Shown: positions 35,470 through 46,216, counted from the stretch's first letter. The stretch: 64,000 nt of DNA from JAWVFM01 sp963841455 (GCA_963841455.1 CAWJCU010000017.1:186001-250000), one strand, 5' to 3'. The notes: generated by a model not told the origin, from the sequence alone. Program-made: numbers and translations.

Positions 35470-36489
35470 ATGCCCGATCCAGCGACGTTGTCCGAGCGCG
35501 CGAAGCGGAACGGCGGCGAGTCGGAAGACGGCGATGCCGGCAGCAGCAGCCTGCGTGGGCGCAGCTCGGCGGCGGCGGCGATGCTCGGGCGGGCGAGCGG
35601 GGGGGTCGGCGACGCGGGCAAGCGTCTCGCAGGCGTTGGGGCCGAGGCCTTCGGCACGTTTGCGTCGCGACTAGCCGGCGGCATCGGCGGGCGCCTCACG
35701 GCGGACCTCGACGATCGCGACCCCGACTACATTCGCGAGAAGCTGCCGATGAGCTGGCTCTTCGCCACGCTCTGGTACCGGGCGGAGGTGCGCAACCTGG
35801 GCAACATCCCCGAGGAGGGCCCGGTGCTCCTGGTGGGCAACCACACCGGCGGGAACATGTCGCCCGAGACGATCTTCTTCACGCTGGCGTTCCAGACCTT
35901 CTTCGGAGTCGAGCGCAGATTCCACCAGCTCGCCCACAACCTCGTGCTCACCTCCCCCCTCGGCCCCTACCTGCGCCGGTTCGGCACGGTCGCCGCCTCC
36001 CACGACAACGCGCGCAAGGCGCTCGAGTCGGGTGCCGCGGTTCTCGTGTTCCCGGGCGGGGACTGGGAGGTCCACCGCCCGAGCTGGCAGAGCTCCAAGA
36101 TCGACTTCGGCGGGCGCCGCGGCTTCATTCGCCTCGCGATCGACCAGAGCGTGCCGATCGTCCCGGTGGTCACCATCGGGGGCCAGGAAACCGCGCTCTG
36201 GCTGTCCCGCGGCGATTGGCTGGCGCGCCTCCTGCGACTCGACAAGACGCTCCGTCTGAAGGTCCTGCCGATCCTGATCGCGCCCCCCTGGGGGCTCGAT
36301 ATCGGCGACTTCCTCCCGCGGATACCGCTGCCGGCGAAGATGACCACCGAGGTCCTTCCGCCGATCGATCTGGGCGAGCACTTCGGCCCGGACCCCGACC
36401 TCGACGAGGTCTACGAGCACATCACCCGCGTGATGCAGGACGCCCTCAGCTCCCTGGCGGCGGAACGGCGCTTCCCGGTGATCGGATGA
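35470..36489 (+). CDS. PlsC-like lysophospholipid acyltransferase family protein
   Basis: A 339-residue protein. The first 75 residues are Ser/Gly/Ala-rich and probably disordered. The acyltransferase domain follows: VLLVGNHTGGNMSPE takes the place of the usual HX4D motif, then LVFPGGDWEVHRPSW. The His is kept but the Asp is replaced, as in the MGAT-like branch of the LPLAT superfamily. It may acylate glycerides or wax-type alcohols rather than lysophosphatidate. It is coupled to the following SRPBCC gene by an ATGA overlap. Confidence 0.82.
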   Translation: MPDPATLSERAKRNGGESEDGDAGSSSLRGRSSAAAAMLGRASGGVGDAGKRLAGVGAEAFGTFASRLAGGIGGRLTADLDDRDPDYIREKLPMSWLFATLWYRAEVRNLGNIPEEGPVLLVGNHTGGNMSPETIFFTLAFQTFFGVERRFHQLAHNLVLTSPLGPYLRRFGTVAASHDNARKALESGAAVLVFPGGDWEVHRPSWQSSKIDFGGRRGFIRLAIDQSVPIVPVVTIGGQETALWLSRGDWLARLLRLDKTLRLKVLPILIAPPWGLDIGDFLPRIPLPAKMTTEVLPPIDLGEHFGPDPDLDEVYEHITRVMQDALSSLAAERRFPVIG

Positions 36490-36980
36490 GGCTCAACGAA
36501 TCGGTCGTCATCTCGGCGCCGCCGAAGCTGATCTGGGACTACGTCGCCGATCCGGCCAACGCGCTTCACTTCATGTCCGGGGTCACGCGCTGGGAGGTCA
36601 AGGGCGAGAAGGCGATCGGCCTCGGCGCCCGGTACCGAGTGCTGTTCCGCGTCGGCGCGGCCGAGACCGGCGGCCTGGTCGAGGTCGTCGAGTTCGACGA
36701 GCCGCGCGACATGGCCTGGTCGTCCGTCACCGGCCTCGACCATCGCGGCCGCTGGCGCCTCCGGGAGCTCTCCGACGGCCGCACCCGCGTCGAGTTCCGG
36801 ATCGCCTACGGCGTCGCCGGGGCCGGCATCGCCGGCTGGATCTCCGAATGGGTGGCGATGCCGACGATGGGGTCGAACATGCGCAGCAGCCTCCACCAGC
36901 TAAAGCGCCAGGTGGAGCACCAGAAGCTCCGCGAAGAGGCGCACCGACGTCGCGCTGAGCGCGCCGGGGCTGCCGCCTAG
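36486..36980 (+). CDS. SRPBCC (START-like) family protein
   Basis: A 164-residue helix-grip protein: RLNESVVISAPPKLIWDYVADPANALHF at the start and a curved sheet with RGRWRLRELSDGRTRVEFRI. Such proteins bind lipids or other hydrophobic ligands in an internal cavity. The C-terminal helix is long and charged (LKRQVEHQKLREEAHRRRAE). ATG overlaps the acyltransferase stop. It ends four bases from the convergent acyl-CoA synthetase gene. Confidence 0.85.
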   Translation: MRLNESVVISAPPKLIWDYVADPANALHFMSGVTRWEVKGEKAIGLGARYRVLFRVGAAETGGLVEVVEFDEPRDMAWSSVTGLDHRGRWRLRELSDGRTRVEFRIAYGVAGAGIAGWISEWVAMPTMGSNMRSSLHQLKRQVEHQKLREEAHRRRAERAGAAA

Positions 36981-36984
36981 CCCG

Positions 36985-38661
36985 CTACGCGAGCTCCTTC
37001 TTCAGGATCTTTCCGGTGCTGTTGCGCGGCAGCGAATCGAGAAACTCCACCTCGCGCGGGACCTTGTAGTTCGCGAGGTGCGACTTGACGTGGGCGCGGA
37101 TCTCGTCCTCAGAGAGGTCCTCGCCCTCCGCGGTGACGACGAAAGCCTTCAACCGCTGCCCGAACTCCTCGTCGTCGACGCCGATCACCGCTGCCTCGGC
37201 GACCGCCTCGTGGTCGGACAGCAGGTCCTCCACCTCGCGCGGGAAGACGTTCTCGCCACCGGAGACGATCATCTCGTCGTCTCGCCCGTCGATGAACAGG
37301 CGCCCCTCCTCGTCGAAATGCCCGACATCGCCCGACGACATGAGGCCGCCGACCATCTCCTTCGTGCCGCCGCCGGTGTAACCCTCGAATTGGAACTCGT
37401 TGCCGACGAAGACCCGGCCCGACTTCCCGGTCGGCACCTCGTTGCCGTTCTCGTCGAGGATCCTGACGACGCTTCCCGCGGGCGGCAAGCCGGCGGTGCC
37501 CGGCGCGGCCCGGAGGTCCTCCGGCCCGGCGATCGTCGCGTAGGCGACCTCGGTCGACCCGTAGAGGTTGTAGACGTTGTCGCCGAAGATGTTCATCCAC
37601 CGGATCGCGAGCTCGCCCGGCAGCGCCGAGCCGCTCACGGCCACCACCCGGAGGCTCGGCAGCGTGTACTTGCGCAGCGTCTCCTCGGGGAGCGCCAGGA
37701 TCCGCTGAAGCATCACCGGGACGACGGCGAGCGCCGTCGCCTTGCGCTTCTCGACCAGCTGCAGGGTCGTCTCGGGGTCGAACTTCCGGCGCACGATTGC
37801 CGTCGAGCCCAGCGCCTGCGCCATCTGAAGATGGGCGAAGCCCCAGGCGTGGAAGAGGGGAGCCGCGATCACGGTGGCCTCCCTGGAGTGGAGGCCGAGG
37901 CGCGAGAGCATCGCCGCGATCGGGCCGATCGTCCCGGGCGAGCCGCGCTGGGCTCCCTTCGGGGTTCCGGTCGTCCCGGAGGTCAGGATGATGAACCTCG
38001 CCTCCTCGTCCGGCGCGGCGACGTCGCTCGGGTCGCCGCCCCTGATCAAGTCCTCGAGCGGCTTGTCGGGAGGATCGGCGCCGGGGTCCTCGCGCCAGCC
38101 GACGTACGCGTGGAGCGCGCGGCCGCCGGCCTCTCGCGCCGGCTTCAGGACGTCGGCGAACTCCTCGTCGTAGATGAGCACGGCGGGCTGCTCGCGCTCG
38201 ACCACGTCCGTGAACTGGGGCGCGGAGAAGCCGGTGTTCATGTAGAGCACGCTCGCGCCCAGCTTGGCGGCCGCCAGGGTGGCGTCCACGAACCCGCGGT
38301 GGTTCCGGCACATGATCGCGACGCCATCGCCCGGCCTCACCCCGTCGGCCTCGAGCGCCCTCGCGAGGCCGTTCGAGCGCTCGTGGAGCTCACGAAAGGT
38401 CAGCTCGCCGAGCTCGTCGACGAGGCCCACGGTGTCGGGAGTCTCGATGTTCGCCGCGGCGATCGACGCCGCCGGCGTCGTGCCCCAGCGCGCGACTTCG
38501 CGGATGATCCGGGCGAGCTTGTCGGGCCGAACCGGGCGGATCAGGCCGGTCTCGACGAGCTCGCGGACGACCGCCGGCACCTCCCCCACCGGCCCGAGCT
38601 TGCCCAGCGGGAGCCGCGAGACGCGGCCGACGATCGGCAGGTCCGAGCCCAGCGGAGTCAA
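36985..38661 (-). CDS. AMP-dependent fatty acid-CoA ligase
   Basis: A 558-residue ANL-superfamily enzyme that activates a fatty acid as acyl-AMP and then acyl-CoA. The P-loop is FIILTSGTTGTPKGA, the adenylate motif is YNLYGSTE, the hinge region is SSGDVGHFDEEGRLFIDGRDDE, and the catalytic lysine is in NSTGKILKKEL. The N-terminal extension of about 70 residues resembles long- or very-long-chain acyl-CoA synthetases of actinobacteria. It converges on the lipid genes at 34199-36980 and probably serves the same pathway. Confidence 0.92.
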   Translation of the reverse strand: MTPLGSDLPIVGRVSRLPLGKLGPVGEVPAVVRELVETGLIRPVRPDKLARIIREVARWGTTPAASIAAANIETPDTVGLVDELGELTFRELHERSNGLARALEADGVRPGDGVAIMCRNHRGFVDATLAAAKLGASVLYMNTGFSAPQFTDVVEREQPAVLIYDEEFADVLKPAREAGGRALHAYVGWREDPGADPPDKPLEDLIRGGDPSDVAAPDEEARFIILTSGTTGTPKGAQRGSPGTIGPIAAMLSRLGLHSREATVIAAPLFHAWGFAHLQMAQALGSTAIVRRKFDPETTLQLVEKRKATALAVVPVMLQRILALPEETLRKYTLPSLRVVAVSGSALPGELAIRWMNIFGDNVYNLYGSTEVAYATIAGPEDLRAAPGTAGLPPAGSVVRILDENGNEVPTGKSGRVFVGNEFQFEGYTGGGTKEMVGGLMSSGDVGHFDEEGRLFIDGRDDEMIVSGGENVFPREVEDLLSDHEAVAEAAVIGVDDEEFGQRLKAFVVTAEGEDLSEDEIRAHVKSHLANYKVPREVEFLDSLPRNSTGKILKKELA

Positions 38662-38663
38662 TA

Positions 38664-38714
38664 CTTGCGGGCGCCTACGGCGCCCTTACCCGCTGCTTTC
38701 GGATCTGAAGATCC
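38664..38714 (-). repeat. Two-hairpin 3' element, copy C
   Basis: It lies about 20 nt after the ispF stop (minus sense). First stem GGATCT-2 nt-AGATCC (38701-38714), linker AAGCAGCGGGTAAG, second stem GGGCGCC-3 nt-GGCGCCC (38669-38685). Both stems are perfect. Confidence 0.72.
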
Positions 38715-38733
38715 TCACCGACACACCCGCACC

Positions 38734-39201
38734 CTATCCGGAGTCGACGCTCACCAGCGCCACCGCGACGCACGCGATCCCCTCCCCCCGCCCGATCCAT
38801 CCCATGCCCTCGTTCGTCGTCGCCTTCACGCTCACCGGCGCGGAGACGGCGGCGCGAAGCTGGCCCTCCATCGCCACCCGCCAGTCCGCCAGGCGCGGCG
38901 CCTCGCAGATGACGGTGGCGTCCACGTTCTCGATCCGCCCGGCGACCATCCCGAGCACGGTCCGCAGGAGGTCGAGCGAGTCGGCGTCGCGCCAGCGCTC
39001 CTCGGTCTGCGGAAAGTGCTGGCCGAGGTCGCCGAGCCCGGCGGCGCCGAGGATCGCGTCGATCACCGCGTGCGTCAGGACGTCGGCGTCGGAGTGGCCC
39101 TCGAGGCCGCGCGGGTGGTCGATCTCGACGCCTCCGAGAACGAGGCGGCCGCCCTCCGCGAACCGGTGGCTGTCGTAGCCGATCCCGACGCGCGAAGCCA
39201 A
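38734..39201 (-). CDS. ispF: 2-C-methyl-D-erythritol 2,4-cyclodiphosphate synthase
   Basis: A 155-residue enzyme of the MEP isoprenoid pathway. Zinc ligands are in GYDSHRF and EGHSDADVLTHAVIDAILGA; the C-terminal signature is KATTNEGMGWIGRGEGIACVAV. Length is normal. The start codon is TTG (39201), 1 nt after the phosphatase stop, so the two are probably coupled. The stop is followed by the two-hairpin element. Confidence 0.95.
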   Translation of the reverse strand: MASRVGIGYDSHRFAEGGRLVLGGVEIDHPRGLEGHSDADVLTHAVIDAILGAAGLGDLGQHFPQTEERWRDADSLDLLRTVLGMVAGRIENVDATVICEAPRLADWRVAMEGQLRAAVSAPVSVKATTNEGMGWIGRGEGIACVAVALVSVDSG

Positions 39202-39202
39202 G

Positions 39203-40035
39203 CTAGCCGAGCGGCTCCATCTTCCGCTCGCGCCGCTCGAAGGTCGCGATCTCCTCGATTCCCCAGTCCCTCATCGTCTCGACCGCCTGATCGTACGCGT
39301 GCCCGACGTCACTCGGCACGTGGGCGTCGGAGGAGAGCGCGAAGGCGGCCCCCGCGTCGACGAGCATCTCGGCGAGCGCGGGCGCCGGGTAGAGCTCGCC
39401 GACCGGCTTGCGGAGCCCCGCCGTCGAGACCTCCACGGCCACGCCCGTCCTCGGCGACCGCCTCGGCGAGCCCCTCGTAGTAGAAGCGCGGGTCGCGCGT
39501 CGGCGCCGGGCGGCCCCGGCCCCAGACCTTGACCAGGTCGGGATGGGAGAGGACGTCGAAGAGCCCGGACCGCGCCGCCTCGGTGACCATCTCGAAGTAG
39601 CGGCGCCAGACGGCGTCCGGGTCGCCCGTCCGCTCCCAGGCGTCGAAGCCATCGTGGTCGACCGCCGCCTCGCCGATGAAGTGGACCGAGCCGAGGACGT
39701 AGTCGAAGTCGTGCGGCGTCGAGGAGGCTCGCGATCCGGTCCTCGGCGCCGGGGACGAAGTCGGCCTCGATTCCGAGCCGCAGCGGCGTGGAGCGGACGA
39801 ACTCGCAGTACTGGCTGCAGGTCGTCGCGCGCCTGCCCCTCCCAGAACGGGTGCCGCCAGATCTCGAGCGCCTGGGCGAAGCGGTAGACGTGCTCGGAGC
39901 AGCCGAGCTCCCCGATGCCGGCGTCGCGCGCGGCCTCAAGATAGCGCTCGACGTTGGCCTCGGTGAACGCGTCCTCGCCGGCGGGTCGCGGTGGTCGCCG
40001 TCCTCGCGCAGGTGGACGTGGTAGTCGGTCAGCAC
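39203..40035 (-). CDS. PHP-domain histidinol-phosphatase-like protein, frame-broken
   Basis: About 277 residues of the HisJ/PHP family. The N-terminus is MLTDYHVHLRED (metal-binding HxH). Other segments are GCSEHVYRFAQALEIWRHPFW, RLGIEADFVPGAED, FDVLSHPDLVKVWG and ALSSDAHVPSDVGHAYD, all metal-site regions. At least four frame changes (near 39975, 39820, 39720 and 39440) are required. It probably dephosphorylates histidinol phosphate or a related compound. The breaks resemble those of the adjacent ispD and are probably sequencing errors. Confidence 0.78.
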
Positions 40036-40078
40036 GGGCGGGCAGGGTATTCGCGGCCGGGAGGTCTACGCTCCCGCG

Positions 40079-40296
40079 GTGCCGCGGACGCTGGCGGACC
40101 TCGCGATCATGCTCGGCGCGTTCGCCGCCGCGACCGCGATCGCCGCTGCGCTCGGCGCCGCGAACTTCGGGACCGCGCTCTCCTTCGGCCAGATCGGCTT
40201 CGGGCTCGCGCTCGTCTACGTGCTGCTCGCGGCGGCCCTGCAGTCCGCGAGAAGAAGCTCGGCGACGCGCGAGATCGTCGGGCGTGGTCACCTTGA
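40079..40296 (+). CDS. Small two-helix membrane protein, unknown; end uncertain
   Basis: GTG 40079 follows a TACGCT box by 6 nt and opens a frame with two hydrophobic helices (LAIMLGAFAAATAIAAALG; IGFGLALVYVLLAAA). The frame then runs on through antisense ispD sequence, which is unlikely. A one-base shift near 40240 would give a protein of about 72 residues ending in basic text (REKKLGDARDRRAW) at 40296. This zone has many frame breaks. No family is recognised. Confidence 0.4.
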
Positions 40297-40960
40297 GGTT
40301 CCAGGCCGGCGCCGGCTCGATCAGAACCTTGCCGCCGGCCTTCTCGACGAGCATCGCCTCGTCGGTAGCCGCCGCGACCCCCTCGGGATCCGCCTCGTAG
40401 GCCTCGCGCAGCTTCGCCGTCCGGAAGGCCTGCGGCGTCTGGGCTGCCCAGAGTGCTCGCGGCTCTCGGTGCCCGCGATCTCGAGGTCGCGAGCGCGCTT
40501 CACGGTGTCGGTGAGCGGGGCCGCTGCGATGACACCGTCTGCGTCGGGGCTGGCCGACGAGCTTGCCCACGACGGAGTCAACGAGGGAGGGGTGACCAGC
40601 GGGCGCGCCGCGTCGTGGATCACGACGAGCTCGGTCTCCACCCGCTCGAGCGCCGCCGAACGGACTCCGCCCGCGTCTCACCCGCCGCCCACCACCTCAA
40701 TTGGCGCGAAATGCACGGTATGGGTGCGTTTCGCGCCGACCGGAGCGAGCGGCGCTGGAGGCCGCCTCCCTCCAGCCCCTCCCCACCCGGAGGGGCGGCG
40801 ACCACGATGGGGCCGACCGACTCGGCCCGAGCCAGCGCGTCGACCGACCACGCCAGCATCGGCCGGCCCGCCGATCTCGACAAGGGCCTTCGGGCCGCCG
40901 GCTCCGAGTCGCTCTCCGGAGCCGGCGGCCGCGACGACCGCGGTGGCGGTTTGCGCGCCG
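40216..40960 (-). CDS. ispD: 2-C-methyl-D-erythritol 4-phosphate cytidylyltransferase, heavily frame-broken
   Basis: IspD joins CTP and methylerythritol phosphate in the MEP pathway. Motifs are spread over all three frames: VVAAAGSGERLGAGGPKALVEIGG, PMLAWSVDALARAESVGPIVVAAPPG, LVVIHDAARPLVTPPSL, IAAAPLTDTVKRA, WAAQTPQAFR and LKVTTPDDLA. At least five indels are needed. The end is placed at TAG 40216-40218 in the restored frame. No credible start codon is seen between the carD stop and the first motif, so the start is approximate. Because ispF and other essential genes nearby show similar breaks, sequence error is likelier than loss. Confidence 0.78.
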
Positions 40961-41524
40961 CTAGGCGGCGGCGGTGGCGCCGAAGCGCTCCTCCAGGAGC
41001 TCGTCGAGGTAGGTCTCCGCCCCGTCCTCGTCCTTCTCCAGCGCGTACATGAACTCCGAGGCGAGGATCTTCTTCGCCCGGGTGTACATCTGCTTCTCGC
41101 CGGTGGAGAGGCCCTTCTCCCACTCGCGGATCGCGAGGTTGCGAACGACCTCGGCGAGCTCGAAGACGTCGCCGGTCTTGATCTTCTCGCGGTTGTGCTT
41201 GAACCGGCGATTCCAGTTCTTCGGCATGTCCGACATCTCACCGGTCAGCACGTCGATCACGCGCTTGACCTCCTCCTCGTTGATCACCCGCCGGAGGCCG
41301 GCGACGTGCGCGTTCTCGCACGGCACCATCACGGTCATGTCGTTGTGCAGGATCTTGATGGTCAGGTAGTCGCGCTTCTCGCCGAGGAGCTCCCTCGACT
41401 CCTTGTGGATCACGACGCCGGCCCCATGGTGCGGGTAGACGACGTTGTCGCCCGCCTCGAAGGTGCACTCGATGGGGCCGATCTCGTGATCGGCCTGCGC
41501 GTCCTCGATGGCTGTCTCTGGGAT
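40961..41524 (-). CDS. carD: CarD family transcriptional regulator
   Basis: CarD binds the RNA polymerase beta subunit and stabilises open promoter complexes, notably at rRNA promoters. The N-terminal Tudor-like domain is FEAGDNVVYPHHGAGVV; the C-terminal helical DNA-binding domain contains WNRRFKHNREKIKTGD and YTRAKKILASEFMYAL. A strong GAGGAGG site (41530-41536) precedes, by five adenines, an ATC codon at 41522-41524, where the ATG would be expected. No standard start codon fits. Either ATC is used, or the sequence has an error in this A6 run. Downstream is ispD. Confidence 0.9.
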   Translation of the reverse strand: MPETAIEDAQADHEIGPIECTFEAGDNVVYPHHGAGVVIHKESRELLGEKRDYLTIKILHNDMTVMVPCENAHVAGLRRVINEEEVKRVIDVLTGEMSDMPKNWNRRFKHNREKIKTGDVFELAEVVRNLAIREWEKGLSTGEKQMYTRAKKILASEFMYALEKDEDGAETYLDELLEERFGATAAA

Positions 41525-41567
41525 TTTTTCCTCCTCTAATCGAGACGAGCCGCTCGCTGGCGGCCCG

Positions 41568-42679
41568 TCAACTTGACGTGTAGTGGTCGACGAAGCCGAC
41601 CTCCGAAACCCTGCGAAGCCCGGCGCGGATCTCCTCCGCGCGCGCCTCGCCGACCCCCTCGACGGTGGCGAGCTCCTCGTCCGTGGCGGCCATGATCCCC
41701 TCGAGGTCACCGAAGCGGTGGACGAGCCTCTGGGCGACGAGCCGCGGGAGCCTGGGTACCTGCGTCAGCGCCCGGTAGCCGCGCGGACGGACCCACAGGT
41801 CGTGCGCGTTCGCCTTCCGCTCGTAGCCGAGCACCTCGCCCAGGCGGCCGAAGTCGAGGAGCTCGCGATGCGGCAGCGCCGCCAGCTCGCTCGCGGCGCG
41901 CTCGAGCTCGGGCTCCGAGTCGACGGCGACGTAGTCGCGGACCAGCGCCATGCGCTCGGCCATCACGCCCATCACGGTCTCCTCGAGCTGCATCTCGATC
42001 AGGCGGCCCTCGGTACCGAGCTCGATGATGTAGCGCTCCACCTCAGCCGCCATCCGGGTCACGAGCTCGGCGCGCTGCAGCACGGCGAGCGCGTCGTGAA
42101 GCGCGACCGACCCGTGCCGCTCCTGCTCGGAGAGCCGAGTCGAGATCCGGTCGAGGTGGTCGCGGTACTTCTCGAGCGTCGCGAGGCCCTGGTTCGCCTT
42201 CGAAAGCACGGTGGGGATGTCGACGAGGATGTACTTGATCCCCTCGACGTAGAGCGACACGACGTCGCGGCGCTGCGAGATCGCGACGACGAGCGCCTTC
42301 GTCTGCTTCGAGACCCGCTCGGCCGTGCGGTGTCGGGTGCCAGTCTCCATCGAGAGGATCGTCGGGTCCGGCATCAGCTGGACGTTCGCCCAGAGGATCC
42401 GCGAAGCATTCGCGTCGAGGACGATCGCGCCATCCATCTTCGCGAGCTGGTAGAGCAGCGCCGGGTTGTAGTCGACGTCGACTTGATCCCGCCCGAGAGC
42501 AGGAACGACACGTCGTCTGGCTCGGCGAGCAGGATGAGGCCGCCGGTGCGCGCGTGGATGATCCCGTCGATGCCCTCGCGAAGCGCCGTGCCCGGGGCGA
42601 CCATGTCGAGCGCCCGGAGAAGCCGGGGGTCGAGTCGCGCCTCAAGCTCGTTCAACTCATCCCCTGCGTGCGGCGTCAC
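41568..42679 (-). CDS. disA: DNA integrity scanning diadenylate cyclase, one frame break
   Basis: DisA makes the second messenger cyclic di-AMP and scans DNA. The cyclase domain has the DGA motif in KMDGAIVLD and the RHR motif in METGTRHRTAERVS; the C-terminal helix-hairpin-helix is ATVEGVGEARAEEIRAGL. The frame slips near 42482, between LSGGIK and VDVDYNPALLYQLA. The span of 1112 nt (a multiple of three plus two) fits one missing base. GTG is the start. It follows radA, as in Bacillus, where RadA and DisA interact. Confidence 0.93.
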
Positions 42680-42783
42680 CGCTAGATGATGCCAAAAACG
42701 CCTGGTGACACGCTCAGCCCCGAATCCCGTGTGGACAGGTCGGAATGGCGCTTGTCAAGTGCCGTGCCGCTGGTACACCAAGA

Positions 42784-42826
42784 CCGTCCTGACTTCTACC
42801 GCTCCTGCGAGCAAAAGGCAGGACGG
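42784..42826 (-). terminator. Inverted repeat downstream of radA
   Basis: CCGTCCTG (42784-42791) and CAGGACGG (42819-42826) form a perfect 8-bp inverted repeat with a 27-nt AT-richer loop, 15 nt after the radA stop. It could be a terminator or a protein site. The rest of 42680-42840 shows nothing else. Confidence 0.35.
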
Positions 42827-42840
42827 GCCAGCCGAGACGG

Positions 42841-44250
<1,410 letters not shown>

Positions 44251-44350
44251 GAGCCCACCCTACGAACCCCGCCCGACGCCACCGCGCCCCGTGGGATCGA
44301 GCCGCGGAACCGGCGCGGCCGTAGAAGCGCCTTGGTAGGTTCGCGCCGCC

Positions 44351-46216
44351 TTGCGACGGGGTGGTAGGCGAGCGGCACGCTGGGCGACGGCGATCGCCGG
44401 CGCCGCCCTGCTCACGGCGGCGTTCGCCGCGCCGGCGAGCGGCTTCGACGCCGGTGCCGAGGCCAAGAACTTCGCCAAGATCACGGAGCGCGAGCGCTAC
44501 ATCACCCTGACGCCCGAGTTCCAGGCCCGGCTGCAGCAGCAGAACCTCGCGAGCCAGCAGGAGGATCTCCATATCCAGACCCACGACCCGGCCCGCAACT
44601 ACCTCGGGAACATCTGCGGGCACCGGACGAACGAGTGCGCCGGCGACGTGCGGTTCTACGACTGGGCGAGCCAGGGCTTCGGGATCCGTAAGCCGGTCCT
44701 GTTCACCGCGCGCGACGGGGCGACCCTCTCAGGCAACGTCTGGGCGACGAGGGCCGGACCGCGCCACCGTCCAGCGGTCGTCATCACCACCGGGTCGGTC
44801 CAGGCGCCCGAGACCCTCTACTGGGGACTCGCGGCCACGCTCGCCAAGCACGGCTACGTGGTCCTGACCTACGACGTGCAGGGACAGGGCCGCTCCGACA
44901 CCTTCGGAGAGGCGCCCGACCAGACGGAGGGAGTGCCCTCGCAGGCCGGCCAGCCGTTCTACGACGGCACCGAGGACGCGCTCGACTTCCTGCTCTCCAC
45001 GCCGGCGAAGCCGTACGAGCCGCGCCCGAGTTGCACCACCGGCACGAGTCACGCAGCGAAGCAGAACGCGCGCGTCAAGGACGGCTTCGACGCGGCCTAC
45101 AACCCGCTCTGGCGCGATGTCGATCCGAGTCGGATCGGGATCGCCGGGCACTCGCTCGGCGCGGCCGCGGTCTCGTTCGTCGGCCAGGAGGACCCGCGGG
45201 TCGACGCGATCGTCGCCTGGGACAACCTCGACGACCCGAATGCGAGCGGCGGCACGTTCGCCACCCCGGCCTGTCCGTCGGCCCCCACCACCCGCAAACC
45301 GCCGCCGATCACGAAGCCGGCGCTCGGGATGTCGAACGACTACTTCCTGACCCCGCAGCCGTACCTGTCCGACCCCGATCCGCAGAGCCACAACGACGGC
45401 TTCCTCGCCTACCAGGCCGCCGGGGTCGACTCGATGCAGGTCAACATCCGTGGCGGCACCCACTACGAGTACTCGTTCTTGCCCGGGAACACCGCGGCCT
45501 ACCCGTTCGGGACGGCGACGCTCCGCGGCGAGGATGTCGCTGCGTGGTACTCGACCGCGTGGTTCGACCGCTACGTGAAGTGCCAGGGCCAACCGTCGTG
45601 CGAGGCGAAGGCCGACGCCCGCCTGCTCACCGACCGCTGGCGCGACGACTCCACCGACGCGCGCATCGACCCCTCGGGCGATCCGAACCTCTACTCGTTC
45701 TACCTGCGCTCGCGCTACGCCTTCGACGAGCCGAGCGGCACGAAGGTCGCGTGCGACGACCTGCGAGCCGGGTGCGCGTCGATGGGCCCCGACGGGCTGC
45801 CGCCTGACTACTCGTTCGTGGCCGACGGGAACCGCCCGGACGGCCGGCGGCCCGCGCGCGTGATCCCGTGCTCGGTGCCGCAGGCCGGCGGGCGTGAGCC
45901 GGACCGCCTCCGGGGAACCGACGCCGGCGACGCGCTGCGCGGTCGAGGCGGAAGCGACCGCCTCAGCGGCGGGCCCGGCCCGGATTGCCTCTACGGCGGC
46001 GCCGGCGGCGATCTTCTCGAGGGCGGCCCGGGCAGAGACCGACTCCTCGGCGGTCGCGGCGCCGACGTGATCGTGGCGGCCGGCGGCGGTGCGGACCGGG
46101 TGCATTGCGGCGAGGGTCGCGACGTCGCCAGGGTCGACCAACACGACACGGTCCGCGGCTGCGAGCGGGTGACTAGAGGTGGAAGCGCCGGTGGTGGTGG
46201 TGCTCGGCCTCGCTGA
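44351..46216 (+). CDS. Secreted alpha/beta hydrolase with C-terminal calcium-binding (RTX-like) repeats
   Basis: A 621-residue protein starting at TTG 44351. A signal peptide (core ATAIAGAALLTAAFAAPASG) is followed by a hydrolase domain: VVITTGSVQ near the oxyanion loop, the nucleophile Ser in GIAGHSLGAAAVSF, and a late His in RGGTHYEYSF. Several Cys residues suggest disulfides. The last 120 residues contain glycine-aspartate nonapeptides (GGSDRLSGGPG, GGDLLEGGPG, GRDRLLGGRG) that bind calcium in RTX-type exported proteins. The substrate is unknown. The end overlaps the convergent MFS gene by 44 bases. Confidence 0.83.
   Translation: MRRGGRRAARWATAIAGAALLTAAFAAPASGFDAGAEAKNFAKITERERYITLTPEFQARLQQQNLASQQEDLHIQTHDPARNYLGNICGHRTNECAGDVRFYDWASQGFGIRKPVLFTARDGATLSGNVWATRAGPRHRPAVVITTGSVQAPETLYWGLAATLAKHGYVVLTYDVQGQGRSDTFGEAPDQTEGVPSQAGQPFYDGTEDALDFLLSTPAKPYEPRPSCTTGTSHAAKQNARVKDGFDAAYNPLWRDVDPSRIGIAGHSLGAAAVSFVGQEDPRVDAIVAWDNLDDPNASGGTFATPACPSAPTTRKPPPITKPALGMSNDYFLTPQPYLSDPDPQSHNDGFLAYQAAGVDSMQVNIRGGTHYEYSFLPGNTAAYPFGTATLRGEDVAAWYSTAWFDRYVKCQGQPSCEAKADARLLTDRWRDDSTDARIDPSGDPNLYSFYLRSRYAFDEPSGTKVACDDLRAGCASMGPDGLPPDYSFVADGNRPDGRRPARVIPCSVPQAGGREPDRLRGTDAGDALRGRGGSDRLSGGPGPDCLYGGAGGDLLEGGPGRDRLLGGRGADVIVAAGGGADRVHCGEGRDVARVDQHDTVRGCERVTRGGSAGGGGARPR

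Noticed and set aside
37078..39480. 800-codon plus-strand open frame
   Set aside because: It lies antisense to the acyl-CoA ligase, ispF and the phosphatase, and its text is a mirror of their codon pattern.
45900..46100. CRISPR-like repeat
   Set aside because: The repeats are coding glycine-aspartate nonapeptides of the RTX-like tail, with no spacer structure.
46080..46216. Gene fusion or frameshift at the MFS/hydrolase junction
   Set aside because: The two genes are convergent and simply overlap by 44 bases at their ends; both C-termini are low-complexity tails.
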